Positions 52,871 to 60,527 of a stretch of 64,000 bases of DNA are shown one piece after another. The number at the start of each line of letters is the position of its first letter. Position 1 is the first letter of the stretch. The translations under genes were made by a program, and so were the position numbers. The notes under the pieces are model-generated. The model had not been told where the DNA came from, searched no databases, and saw only the letters and a list, made by a program, of their open reading frames with translations. The DNA is from CAZODA01 sp964578485 (GTDB lineage Bacteria; Bacteroidota; Bacteroidia; Bacteroidales; Marinilabiliaceae). Location of the stretch: NCBI GenBank assembly GCA_964578485.1, contig CAZODA010000009.1, positions 1 through 64,000 on the forward strand. Reading direction: 5' to 3'.

Positions 52871-53947
52871 TTAATGATACAATAATAAGTAATCGTAATG
52901 TATCAAAGCTTTATATTTTTCATCATGCAGATGGTCATCTGCCCTTTTTCTGTCATACTGGGCTTTGCCAATTCCAATGATTTGTTTTTTGTGATCGACT
53001 ATTTTTAGTAAGTCGCCTTTTTTAAAACTTCCTTTCATTTCTGTAACTCCTGCAAGTAAAAGGCTGGTAGCACGTTCAGAATATAGAGCATCACGTGCAC
53101 CTTCGTTAATATGCACCTCCGAGCTTGCAAAACCTGCTGAATAGGCCATCCATTTTTTCACCGCCGGTTTAGGACTGTCAGCAATAAATTTGGTGTGAGG
53201 AATGTTTGAATTTCTTTTTGCGAGTGAACTGATAATATTTTCGGTATTTCCATTTGCTATATGTACAGTAACACCCGACGCTGCAGTGCTTTGTGCAATT
53301 TTCCCCTTGGTAAGCATTCCGCCACGTCCAAAGCAACTTTTTTCGGTTGTAATAAAATCAGCCAAATTTGTTTTAGGGCTGTCAATAATTTTTATTAGTT
53401 CTGCTCCCGGTTTTTCCGGGTCTCCATTATATATTCCATCAACATTACTGAGTAGGAGAAGAGCCTCCGTACCCATCATAGTAGCAACAAGGCCAGCTAA
53501 CTCATCATTATCGGTAAACATTAGTGCGGTAACCGATACTGCGTCATTTTCATTAATTACAGGAATTATCTGATTATCCAATAAAACAGATAAACAGTTC
53601 TTCATGTTCAAATAATGCTCGCGAGTTCTGAAATCTTCCTTGGTAACTAACACTTGAGCGCATGAAATATTATTCGAATCAAAAAGCCTTGAGTAACTTG
53701 ACACCAATTTAATTTGCCCTACAGATGATAAAACCTGTCGTTCAGAAATAGGATCCTTTTTTGATTTCCATGATACAAGGCTCCTCCCTGCTGCAACAGC
53801 ACCTGAAGAAATCAGAATTACTTTGATCCCCTTCTTATGCAAATCAGCAATTTGATCGGTGATATGAGTCATGCGTTCTATATTCAGACTACCATCATCC
53901 CTTGTTAATACATTTGATCCTATTTTTATTGTAATTGATTTATACAC
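52871..53947 (-). CDS. proB: Glutamate 5-kinase with PUA domain (ProB)
   Basis: First step of proline synthesis, ATP-dependent phosphorylation of glutamate. The 358-residue chain has the amino-acid kinase start TIKIGSNVLT near 6-15, the feedback-binding region NENDAVSV near 135-142, and a C-terminal PUA domain (about 270-358) as in E. coli. Proline inhibition is expected for this type. It is 26 bases after proC. Confidence 0.96.
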   Translation of the reverse strand: MYKSITIKIGSNVLTRDDGSLNIERMTHITDQIADLHKKGIKVILISSGAVAAGRSLVSWKSKKDPISERQVLSSVGQIKLVSSYSRLFDSNNISCAQVLVTKEDFRTREHYLNMKNCLSVLLDNQIIPVINENDAVSVTALMFTDNDELAGLVATMMGTEALLLLSNVDGIYNGDPEKPGAELIKIIDSPKTNLADFITTEKSCFGRGGMLTKGKIAQSTAASGVTVHIANGNTENIISSLAKRNSNIPHTKFIADSPKPAVKKWMAYSAGFASSEVHINEGARDALYSERATSLLLAGVTEMKGSFKKGDLLKIVDHKKQIIGIGKAQYDRKRADDHLHDEKYKALIHYDYLLLYH

Positions 53948-53973
53948 AACCGATATCCATTCAATGTTTAAAA

Positions 53974-54777
53974 CTATTCCCCGTGACTTTCCTTATTGAT
54001 TTTTTCAAAAGAACTAATGATGCCATTAATTAATGCAGAACTAAAACCCTGATCCTCCATTTCGTTTAATCCTGTAATTGTAATACCACCGGGTGTTGTA
54101 ACTTTATCTATCTCAACCTCAGGATGGTTGCCGCTTTCCAATAATAATTCTGCAGCTCCTTTTACTGTTTGAGCAGCAATTTCTAAAGCAAGCTCAGGCT
54201 TGAAACCAATTTCTATTCCGCCCATTGTGGCAGCCCTTATATATTTTAATGCGAATGCTATTCCACAACCTGTTAAAACAGTGGCACCCGACATAAGCTC
54301 TTCAGGAATTAATATGGCAGATCCAAGCTTTTCAAATATAGCTTTTACCTCATTTTCCTGTTCTGATGTTGCATTAACAGACGACAAGCAAGTCATGGAC
54401 TGCCCGATAGACAATGCCGTATTTGGCATGGCCCTGAAAATAGGATGCTTCATATCGGTCCATTTGCTTAGTGAACCTGTGTCAACACCTGAAGCAAATG
54501 ATATAATAATTGCAGAAGGAGATAATGAAGACAATGTTTCTTTCAAAACTTCTTTAACCTGAGCAGGTTTAACTGCTATAAATATCAAATTTGCATCCTT
54601 AGCTGCTTTAAGATTATCAGTGCCTGTGTTAATATCCGGTTCTGACAAAGCCACAGGCGTATCGCCTTCTTTATATGTAATATATAATTGTTGTGGCTTA
54701 CAGACTTGCGAACGGATAAGTCCTTTTGCTAAGGCGCTACCCAAATTTCCTCCTCCGATTATGGCAATTTTTTTCAT
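53974..54777 (-). CDS. proC: Pyrroline-5-carboxylate reductase (ProC)
   Basis: Final proline step, NAD(P)H reduction of pyrroline-5-carboxylate. 267 residues, with the Rossmann motif IIGGGNLGSALAKGL near 4-18 and the P5CR signature VTTPGGITITGLNEME near 227-242. A 182-base gap separates it from argD upstream. No promoter matching the consensus is seen there, so readthrough from the arg genes is likely. Confidence 0.96.
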   Translation of the reverse strand: MKKIAIIGGGNLGSALAKGLIRSQVCKPQQLYITYKEGDTPVALSEPDINTGTDNLKAAKDANLIFIAVKPAQVKEVLKETLSSLSPSAIIISFASGVDTGSLSKWTDMKHPIFRAMPNTALSIGQSMTCLSSVNATSEQENEVKAIFEKLGSAILIPEELMSGATVLTGCGIAFALKYIRAATMGGIEIGFKPELALEIAAQTVKGAAELLLESGNHPEVEIDKVTTPGGITITGLNEMEDQGFSSALINGIISSFEKINKESHGE

Positions 54778-54959
54778 ATTAATGATAGGTTTTAAGCGAT
54801 TAAAGATATAAAAAGCTTTTAATTTACCTTTGTTTTATTATTTATCAGCATCTGATTATCTACCTTTCCTTGATATGCTTTTTGAAAATGTTATATATCT
54901 GTCTTTTTACTCCCTTGGTATTTAGATAATTTAATGATCCGATATTAATATTATAGATT

Positions 54960-56093
54960 TTACTGTTTCCCTGTTAATATTTCATAAAAGCTTTGGAGGA
55001 AAATATCTGCCATTTTCTTTTTCAAGGTTAAAGGAGGCAATAGACGTATAATATTTGTGGAAGAAACTCCCGTGAATATTTTTTTCTCCTTCAAAAGAGC
55101 TTTACGTATAGCTGCAATTTCTTCATTAAATTCAATTCCTATCATTAAACCTCGACCTCTTACCTCTTTTATTTGATCGATTTTTTTAAGCTCATTTATT
55201 AGATATTGACCTGTTGTTCGGGCATTTTCTACTAAGTTTTCTTGTTCTATTATTTCAATTACTGCAAGAGCTGCGGCGCAAGCAAGATAATTCCCCCCAA
55301 AGGTTGTTCCCAACATACCATGGGAAGGAGTAAAATCGGGAGAAATTAAAACAGCTCCTATTGGAAAACCATTTCCCATGCCTTTTGCCATTGTTATTAA
55401 ATGGGGTTTAATATCTGCTTTCTCAAAGGCAAAGAATGATCCCGATCTGCCATATCCCGACTGAATTTCATCAAGGATTAAAACAGTCCCTGAATTCTTG
55501 CATAAGACTTCCAATTCTTTAAGGAAGTCTTCTTCAGGACAATGAATACCTCCAATTCCCTGTATGCCCTCAATAATAATGGCGCATACATCTCCTTTTT
55601 GAATCTCTTCTTTAACTGCTTCAATATCATTTAGAGGCAGAAAAGTAACCTGATGACCCTTATTTACTTCTGCTTGAATTTTTGGGTTATCGGTAGTTGC
55701 TACAGTTGCTGAAGTTCGGCCGTGAAATGCTTTTTTAAATGATAAAATTCGTTTTTTACCATTATGAAATGAAGCTAACTTAAAAGCATTTTCATTGGCT
55801 TCAGCTCCTGTATTACATAAAAATAACGAGTAATCATTAAAGCCGCTGAGCTCTCCAAGTTTCATTGCCAACTCTTGCTGAAGAGGATTTTGTACCGAGT
55901 TGGAATAAAATCCTATATTTTTTAATTGGTTTTTTATTCGTTTTATATAATGTGGATGTGAATGTCCCACCGATATTACAGCATGCCCGCCATAGAGATC
56001 TAAGTATTTGTTTCCCTGTACATCCCATACGTAACAATCTTTTGCCCTTACCGGCCTAACATCCATTAGTGGATAAACATCAAATAGTTTCAT
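54960..56093 (-). CDS. argD: N-acylornithine aminotransferase (ArgD)
   Basis: PLP-dependent class III aminotransferase that turns N-acylglutamate semialdehyde into N-acylornithine. The 377 residues show GAEANENAFK near 97-106, ILDEIQSGYGRSG near 206-218 and the Schiff-base lysine Lys237 in TMAKGMGNG. The substrate is probably the succinylated form, judging by argF'. It lies 15 bases after argC. Confidence 0.95.
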   Translation of the reverse strand: MKLFDVYPLMDVRPVRAKDCYVWDVQGNKYLDLYGGHAVISVGHSHPHYIKRIKNQLKNIGFYSNSVQNPLQQELAMKLGELSGFNDYSLFLCNTGAEANENAFKLASFHNGKKRILSFKKAFHGRTSATVATTDNPKIQAEVNKGHQVTFLPLNDIEAVKEEIQKGDVCAIIIEGIQGIGGIHCPEEDFLKELEVLCKNSGTVLILDEIQSGYGRSGSFFAFEKADIKPHLITMAKGMGNGFPIGAVLISPDFTPSHGMLGTTFGGNYLACAAALAVIEIIEQENLVENARTTGQYLINELKKIDQIKEVRGRGLMIGIEFNEEIAAIRKALLKEKKIFTGVSSTNIIRLLPPLTLKKKMADIFLQSFYEILTGKQ

Positions 56094-56108
56094 TTTTTAT
56101 TATTTAAA

Positions 56109-57074
56109 TCAGAATGCTGATGGTTTAAAATAAAGTCCTTCCTTTTCGTTTATTCCAAACATAAGGTTCATATTTTGAACTGCCTGCCCTGAAGCTCCTT
56201 TTGTTAAATTGTCAACTATACTGGTAATGTGCAACTTATTACCATATTTAGCGGTATGTAATAAACATTTATTTGTATTTACAACCTGTTTTAGATTTAT
56301 TGTTTGTTCCGAACGTATGGTAAAAGGTGCATCAAAATAAAAGTCATCATAAAGTTTAAATATTTCATTTTCTTGCAGATCACATTCAAGATATACTGAT
56401 GTTAATATTCCTCTTGTGAAATCTCCCCGCATAGGGATAAAATTTACAGCATCCTTAAATGAAGGCATTAAATCGTTTATAGTTTGTACAACCTCTTTCA
56501 AATGCCTGTGCTGAAACGCTTTATATATGGAAATGTTGCTATCCCTCCAGCTGAAATGCGTAGTAGGTGTTGGTGCTTGTCCTGCGCCTGTAGAACCTGT
56601 TATGGCATGTACATGTATTTCTTTTAGAAGATTATTTTTTGCCAGCGGCAGTAATGCCAATTCTATAGATGTTGCAAAACATCCGGGGTTGGCAATTTTG
56701 GAAGCCTTTTTTATTTTTTCGCGATTCATTTCCGGCAGCCCATAAATGAAATCATTATTTGCACTGTGAAGGCGGAAGTCTTCGCTAAGGTCTATTATTT
56801 TCACCTTTTCAGGAATTTCATTGTTCTTTAGCAATTCTGCAGACCTTCCATGTCCCATGCACAAGAAAATCACATCTACAGCATTATAATCAGCTTCTTT
56901 GCTGAAAACTAAATCAGTTTCACCCAAAAGATCACTATGAACCATATGTATTGGCTGGTTTGTATGACTGCTACTCAGTGCCCATACAATTTCCACTTTT
57001 GGATGGCCCAGCAATATACGTATCAGTTCACCTGCAGTATAACCTGCCCCTCCTATAATTCCTGTTTTAATCAT
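56109..57074 (-). CDS. argC: N-acyl-gamma-glutamyl-phosphate reductase (ArgC)
   Basis: NADPH-dependent reduction of N-acylglutamyl phosphate. The 321-residue protein has the Rossmann motif GIIGGAGYTAGEL near 5-17, catalytic Cys132 in ANPGCFATS and a C-terminal VDNLTKGASGQAVQNMN. Its start overlaps the end of argG by 8 bases, which implies translational coupling. It is of the short ArgC type. Confidence 0.96.
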   Translation of the reverse strand: MIKTGIIGGAGYTAGELIRILLGHPKVEIVWALSSSHTNQPIHMVHSDLLGETDLVFSKEADYNAVDVIFLCMGHGRSAELLKNNEIPEKVKIIDLSEDFRLHSANNDFIYGLPEMNREKIKKASKIANPGCFATSIELALLPLAKNNLLKEIHVHAITGSTGAGQAPTPTTHFSWRDSNISIYKAFQHRHLKEVVQTINDLMPSFKDAVNFIPMRGDFTRGILTSVYLECDLQENEIFKLYDDFYFDAPFTIRSEQTINLKQVVNTNKCLLHTAKYGNKLHITSIVDNLTKGASGQAVQNMNLMFGINEKEGLYFKPSAF

Positions 57075-58287
57075 TTTCTTTATGTTCTATATTTAATTGT
57101 CCTTTATTCACATTATTGAAAATTTTCAAAGAATTGGACATAATTTTTGTAAAACCTTTAACATCTTCTCCATCCCAAGCTTTGTTAATTTCTCCATATT
57201 CTCCGAAATCATTTTTCATAAGATCATATTCCGATTCAATACCTGCAAGCTGAAAGTGATAAGGATAAAGATCAATGAAAACTTTACCGCTAACATTTGT
57301 CTGTGTATTTTTTAAAAACACTTCTATATCCCTCATAACGGGCTCAAGATACATTGCTTCATGAAGCATCATTCCATACCAATTGGCAAGTTGTTCTTTC
57401 CAATACAACTGCCATTTTGTTAAATTATGCTTTTCAAGCAAGTGGTGTGCTTTGATAATCAGAATTGGTGCAGCAGCTTCAAAGCCTACCCTCCCTTTTA
57501 TACCTATAATAGTATCACCAACATGAATATCGCGTCCTATAGCAAAGGCCGAAGCTATTTTTTCAACTTCCCTGATAGCTTCTATTTTATTTTTAAATTC
57601 CTTTTCATTCACTGATATTAATTCACCTTTTTCAAAGCCTAATACCATTTTCTCCCTATCGTCCTTTTTTAACTGTGAAGGATAAGCTTCGGAAGGAAGG
57701 GATTGATGAGACGTTAATGTTTCTTTTCCTCCGATGCTGGTACCCCATAAACCTTTGTTTATCGAATATTCCATTTTTGTCCAGTCGCGTTTAACACCTG
57801 CCTTTTTCAAATAGGCAATTTCCGCCTCCCTGCTTAATACCTGATCACGAATTGGAGTTAAAATCTGAATTTCAGGAGCCAGCACCTGAAAAGTGAGATC
57901 AAAGCGCACCTGGTCATTACCTGCTCCCGTACTTCCATGCGCAATATAAGCCGCTCCTGTTTCCCTTGCATAATCAACAATTGCAAGTGCCTGAAAAATT
58001 CTTTCAGAAGAAACCGATAAAGGATAAGTGTTGTTTTTTAAAATATTGCCATAAACCATATATTTTATGCATTTCTCATAATAAGTATGAGTCACATCTA
58101 AAGTAACATGCTTTTTGACACCAAGGGCATAGGCATTTTTCTCAATTTCTTTAAGCTCATCGTCCGAAAAACCTCCGGTATTTGCAATGGCTGAATAAAC
58201 TTCCATATTTTTTTCTTCTGTTAAATATTTAACACAATAGGATGTGTCTAAGCCTCCGCTGTAGGCAACAACAACTTTTTCTTTCAT
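57067..58287 (-). CDS. argG: Argininosuccinate synthase (ArgG)
   Basis: Joins citrulline and aspartate using ATP. The 406-residue protein has the N-type PP-loop AYSGGLDTS near 9-17, GSTGAGNDQVRF near 117-128 and the aspartate-binding TSIGGKETL segment. It follows the GNAT gene by 18 bases and overlaps argC. Confidence 0.97.
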   Translation of the reverse strand: MKEKVVVAYSGGLDTSYCVKYLTEEKNMEVYSAIANTGGFSDDELKEIEKNAYALGVKKHVTLDVTHTYYEKCIKYMVYGNILKNNTYPLSVSSERIFQALAIVDYARETGAAYIAHGSTGAGNDQVRFDLTFQVLAPEIQILTPIRDQVLSREAEIAYLKKAGVKRDWTKMEYSINKGLWGTSIGGKETLTSHQSLPSEAYPSQLKKDDREKMVLGFEKGELISVNEKEFKNKIEAIREVEKIASAFAIGRDIHVGDTIIGIKGRVGFEAAAPILIIKAHHLLEKHNLTKWQLYWKEQLANWYGMMLHEAMYLEPVMRDIEVFLKNTQTNVSGKVFIDLYPYHFQLAGIESEYDLMKNDFGEYGEINKAWDGEDVKGFTKIMSNSLKIFNNVNKGQLNIEHKEND

Positions 58288-58305
58288 GATGTTATTTTAG
58301 TGATT

Positions 58306-59004
58306 TTACATAAATATTCCTGCCAGCTTTTTAAAAAAACTGTTGCTATTTTTCGACTCTGTATTTTTATTGTTTTTTCCTTTTAAAAAAACAAAACGTT
58401 TAAACCTGAGCCACCTTTCATAAACTTTAAGCTTCTTTTGAGGAAGGGCTTGAGAATTTTTATTCTCTTCACTATTTGGATCATATAGCATTCCGGTGCA
58501 TAAACAATGCTTTCGGTTTGTACGCAGCAAAATGTCATAATTCACACAACTCTGACAGCCTTTCCAGAATTCATCATCATCAGTTAACTCGGAAAAAGTA
58601 ACAGGCTTATAACCTAATTCAGAATTGATTTTCATAACTGCCAAACCTGTGGTAAGTCCAAAGAGCTTTGCATTAGGATACCTCTCCCTCGATAGGTCAA
58701 AAGCACGACGCTTAATCCGACGAGCCAAGCCCTGACCACGAAATTTATCTACTACTATTAGTCCTGAATTTGCCACAAATTTTTCATGACCCCATGATTC
58801 GATATAGCAGAAACCGGCAAATTCATCACCATTAAGAGCTATAATAGCCTGCTCCCCAATAATTTTTTCCCTTACATATTCCGGATCCCGTTGCGCAATA
58901 CCTGTACCCCTAACTTTTGCTGCATCAGCAATGGTTTTTAGAATAATATCAACATAAGAAACATGTTTCTCTGATGTTATATGTATAGTGATTGTATTTT
59001 CCAT
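58306..59004 (-). CDS. GNAT acyltransferase, probable N-acylglutamate synthase of the pathway
   Basis: A 232-residue GNAT protein at the place where the pathway needs a glutamate N-acyltransferase. The CoA-binding loop reads KFRGQGLARRI at 87-97, with the preceding strand VANSGLIVV. The window has no canonical argA or argJ, so this is the likely first enzyme, probably using succinyl-CoA, although acetyl-CoA is possible. I recall GNAT genes in the same position in Bacteroides arginine operons. A C-terminal extension carries Cys150-x2-Cys153 and Cys167-x-Cys169, a possible metal site, and a basic tail (about 190-232). The reaction is inferred from context. Confidence 0.75.
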   Translation of the reverse strand: MENTITIHITSEKHVSYVDIILKTIADAAKVRGTGIAQRDPEYVREKIIGEQAIIALNGDEFAGFCYIESWGHEKFVANSGLIVVDKFRGQGLARRIKRRAFDLSRERYPNAKLFGLTTGLAVMKINSELGYKPVTFSELTDDDEFWKGCQSCVNYDILLRTNRKHCLCTGMLYDPNSEENKNSQALPQKKLKVYERWLRFKRFVFLKGKNNKNTESKNSNSFFKKLAGIFM

Positions 59005-59133
59005 TAGTTTATTAAAATTAATCGTTCACCTTAAATAATTTGAATATAAAATATTCCGAGTGTGTTGTGACTTTAGGATTTAAAAATATTCTTTGCTTTG
59101 TAAGCATTAACTTTACCCCTCTGTGCCAAGCCT

Positions 59134-59607
59134 TCATTTACTTTTTATATCCGGAATTATATTATCTAATGCTGTTAATAAGTCGTCATTGCTAATATCT
59201 TCCCTACATATGAGTAAAATAGTGTCGTCCCCCGCAATGGTGCCAATAATTTCATGGAGTTCATGACTGTCAATTATTGAAGCTACACCATTGGCAAATC
59301 CCGGACGTGTTTTTAATACGGCAAGGTTGCCGGAAAAATCTACCGAAAGAATTTCGCTTAAAGGAATCTTATTTTGTTCTTTATCTTTTTCATCTTCTTC
59401 AATATCTATATCAGGTAATACATAAATATATCTACCATCAGTACCCGCTTGTTTGACTACTTTTAATGCTTTAAGATCTCGCGACAAGGTAGGTTGCGTA
59501 GTATCAAAATTTTCATTTTTCAGCAAGTCCAACAATTCCTCCTGATTGCTAATATTATTTGTTTCAATCAGCCTTATTATACTCGATCTTCGTTTTCCTA
59601 TTTTCAT
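59134..59607 (-). CDS. argR: Arginine repressor (ArgR)
   Basis: Arginine-responsive repressor, likely a hexamer. The 157 residues comprise a winged-helix DNA-binding domain (about 1-70, with TTQPTLSRDLKAL as the recognition region) and a C-terminal arginine-binding/oligomerisation domain. The latter has GTIAGDDTILLICR near 131-144, including the usual Asp pair. It is the first gene of the arginine-proline cluster, 129 bases before the GNAT gene. Two ARG-like boxes cover its promoter, so it should repress itself and the cluster. Confidence 0.96.
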   Translation of the reverse strand: MKIGKRRSSIIRLIETNNISNQEELLDLLKNENFDTTQPTLSRDLKALKVVKQAGTDGRYIYVLPDIDIEEDEKDKEQNKIPLSEILSVDFSGNLAVLKTRPGFANGVASIIDSHELHEIIGTIAGDDTILLICREDISNDDLLTALDNIIPDIKSK

Positions 59608-59646
59608 AGAGAAAGGGCATAAAAATTAAAAATTACTAAGTATTAA

Positions 59647-59681
59647 CGAATAATTATTCATCGATTATGCAAAATTATACA
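59647..59681 (-). promoter_or_regulatory. Paired ARG boxes over the argR promoter
   Basis: Box 1, CGAATAATTATTCA (59647-59660), differs from the classical TGAATAATTATTCA in one base pair of symmetry. Box 2, TGCAAAATTATACA (59668-59681), matches 11 of 14 positions. Their centres are 21.0 bases apart, as for tandem 18-bp ARG boxes with a 3-base gap in E. coli. Box 2 contains a perfect -7 element for leftward transcription (TAATTTTG read on the - strand, 59670-59677). The -33 element is weak. Confidence 0.8.
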
Positions 59682-59699
59682 AAACAAATGAATAAAGAA

Positions 59700-60420
59700 A
59701 GGAAAAATTCATTTTTTTGTAAAATTATAATGACGCTGCTGCACAATCCCGCTGAAAAGCTGGATCTCCAGCCAGCACAGAAAATGCCATTACAAAAAAT
59801 CATTCTTACTGTCTAAAAATTCAATCCCATCTCACGCTGTAATCGGCAAATAAAAACCCGCATATTTTGGCAATTTAACGCCCCCACTGCTCCACTTTTG
59901 AAGGAAAAAGAATAAGGTCACATTCCCAACGGAATGTGGGTGGAGAGGGATGAGCATGTTTTCTACCGAGCGTTGCAATCCTACGGATTGCGGGAGACGG
60001 CAACCAGTTCTGCTAATTAGTAGATTAGTCTTTATTTGTTTTCCCGGACTCCGGGAAGTCGGATCCCCTTGTCTATGAAGACTTTACCCCTCCGATCTTC
60101 GATCACCTCCCCTTTTCAGGGGAGGAGTTATTTGCATGATTCAAACCGGTAGAGGCTTTCAGCCTATTAATTCATAATTTATAATTCATTACTAATATGC
60201 TAATCATCACATCTATTAATCTGCTAATTTTCTAATCCACTAATCTGCTAATTAATTCCTAAACCCTTCTAAACGACCTAGTCCTCAACGACGAAGTCCT
60301 AAACTTTTTTCATTTTCTAATCATCACATCTACTAATCTGCTAATTTTCTAATCCACTAATCTGCTAATTAATCACTCATCTACCGTTTCTTTCAATTAA
60401 AAAATTAAAATTCACCATGA
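59700..60420. repeat. Gene-free region with four perfect stem-loops and a 57-bp direct repeat
   Basis: Between the arg promoter and carB no gene is seen. Four perfect short-loop hairpins occur: CACATTCC/GGAATGTG (59919-59938), GCAATCC/GGATTGC (59975-59991), TTCCCGG/CCGGGAA (60041-60057) and CCTCCCCT/AGGGGAGG (60106-60125). A 57-base segment rich in CTAATCTGCTAAT is present at 60200-60256 and again at 60317-60373 with one difference. The first part is more GC-rich than the surroundings. Confidence 0.8.
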
Positions 60421-60438
60421 TATTGAAGAAAGAAACTG

Positions 60439-60475
60439 TAAATTTGTGCCCCAAAAGAATGCTGAATTGTGTTCA
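60439..60475 (+). promoter_or_regulatory. Candidate carB promoter with a TGAA-N5-TTCA inverted repeat
   Basis: TAAATTTG at 60439-60446 is a perfect -7 box, but no -33 TTG stands at the usual distance. Just downstream, TGAATTGTGTTCA (60463-60475) resembles an ARG box with one base missing from the centre. It could allow arginine control of carB, but the spacing defect makes it doubtful. Confidence 0.35.
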
Positions 60476-60527
60476 ATAAAAACAATTTTATATTCTATCC
60501 GTTCATTGATTATTAAATTTCTTACTA

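Noticed and set aside
54778..54959. Separate promoter for proC
   Set aside because: No TAnnTTTG element on the - strand was found in this gap; the single match (TACCTTTG) is on the opposite strand.
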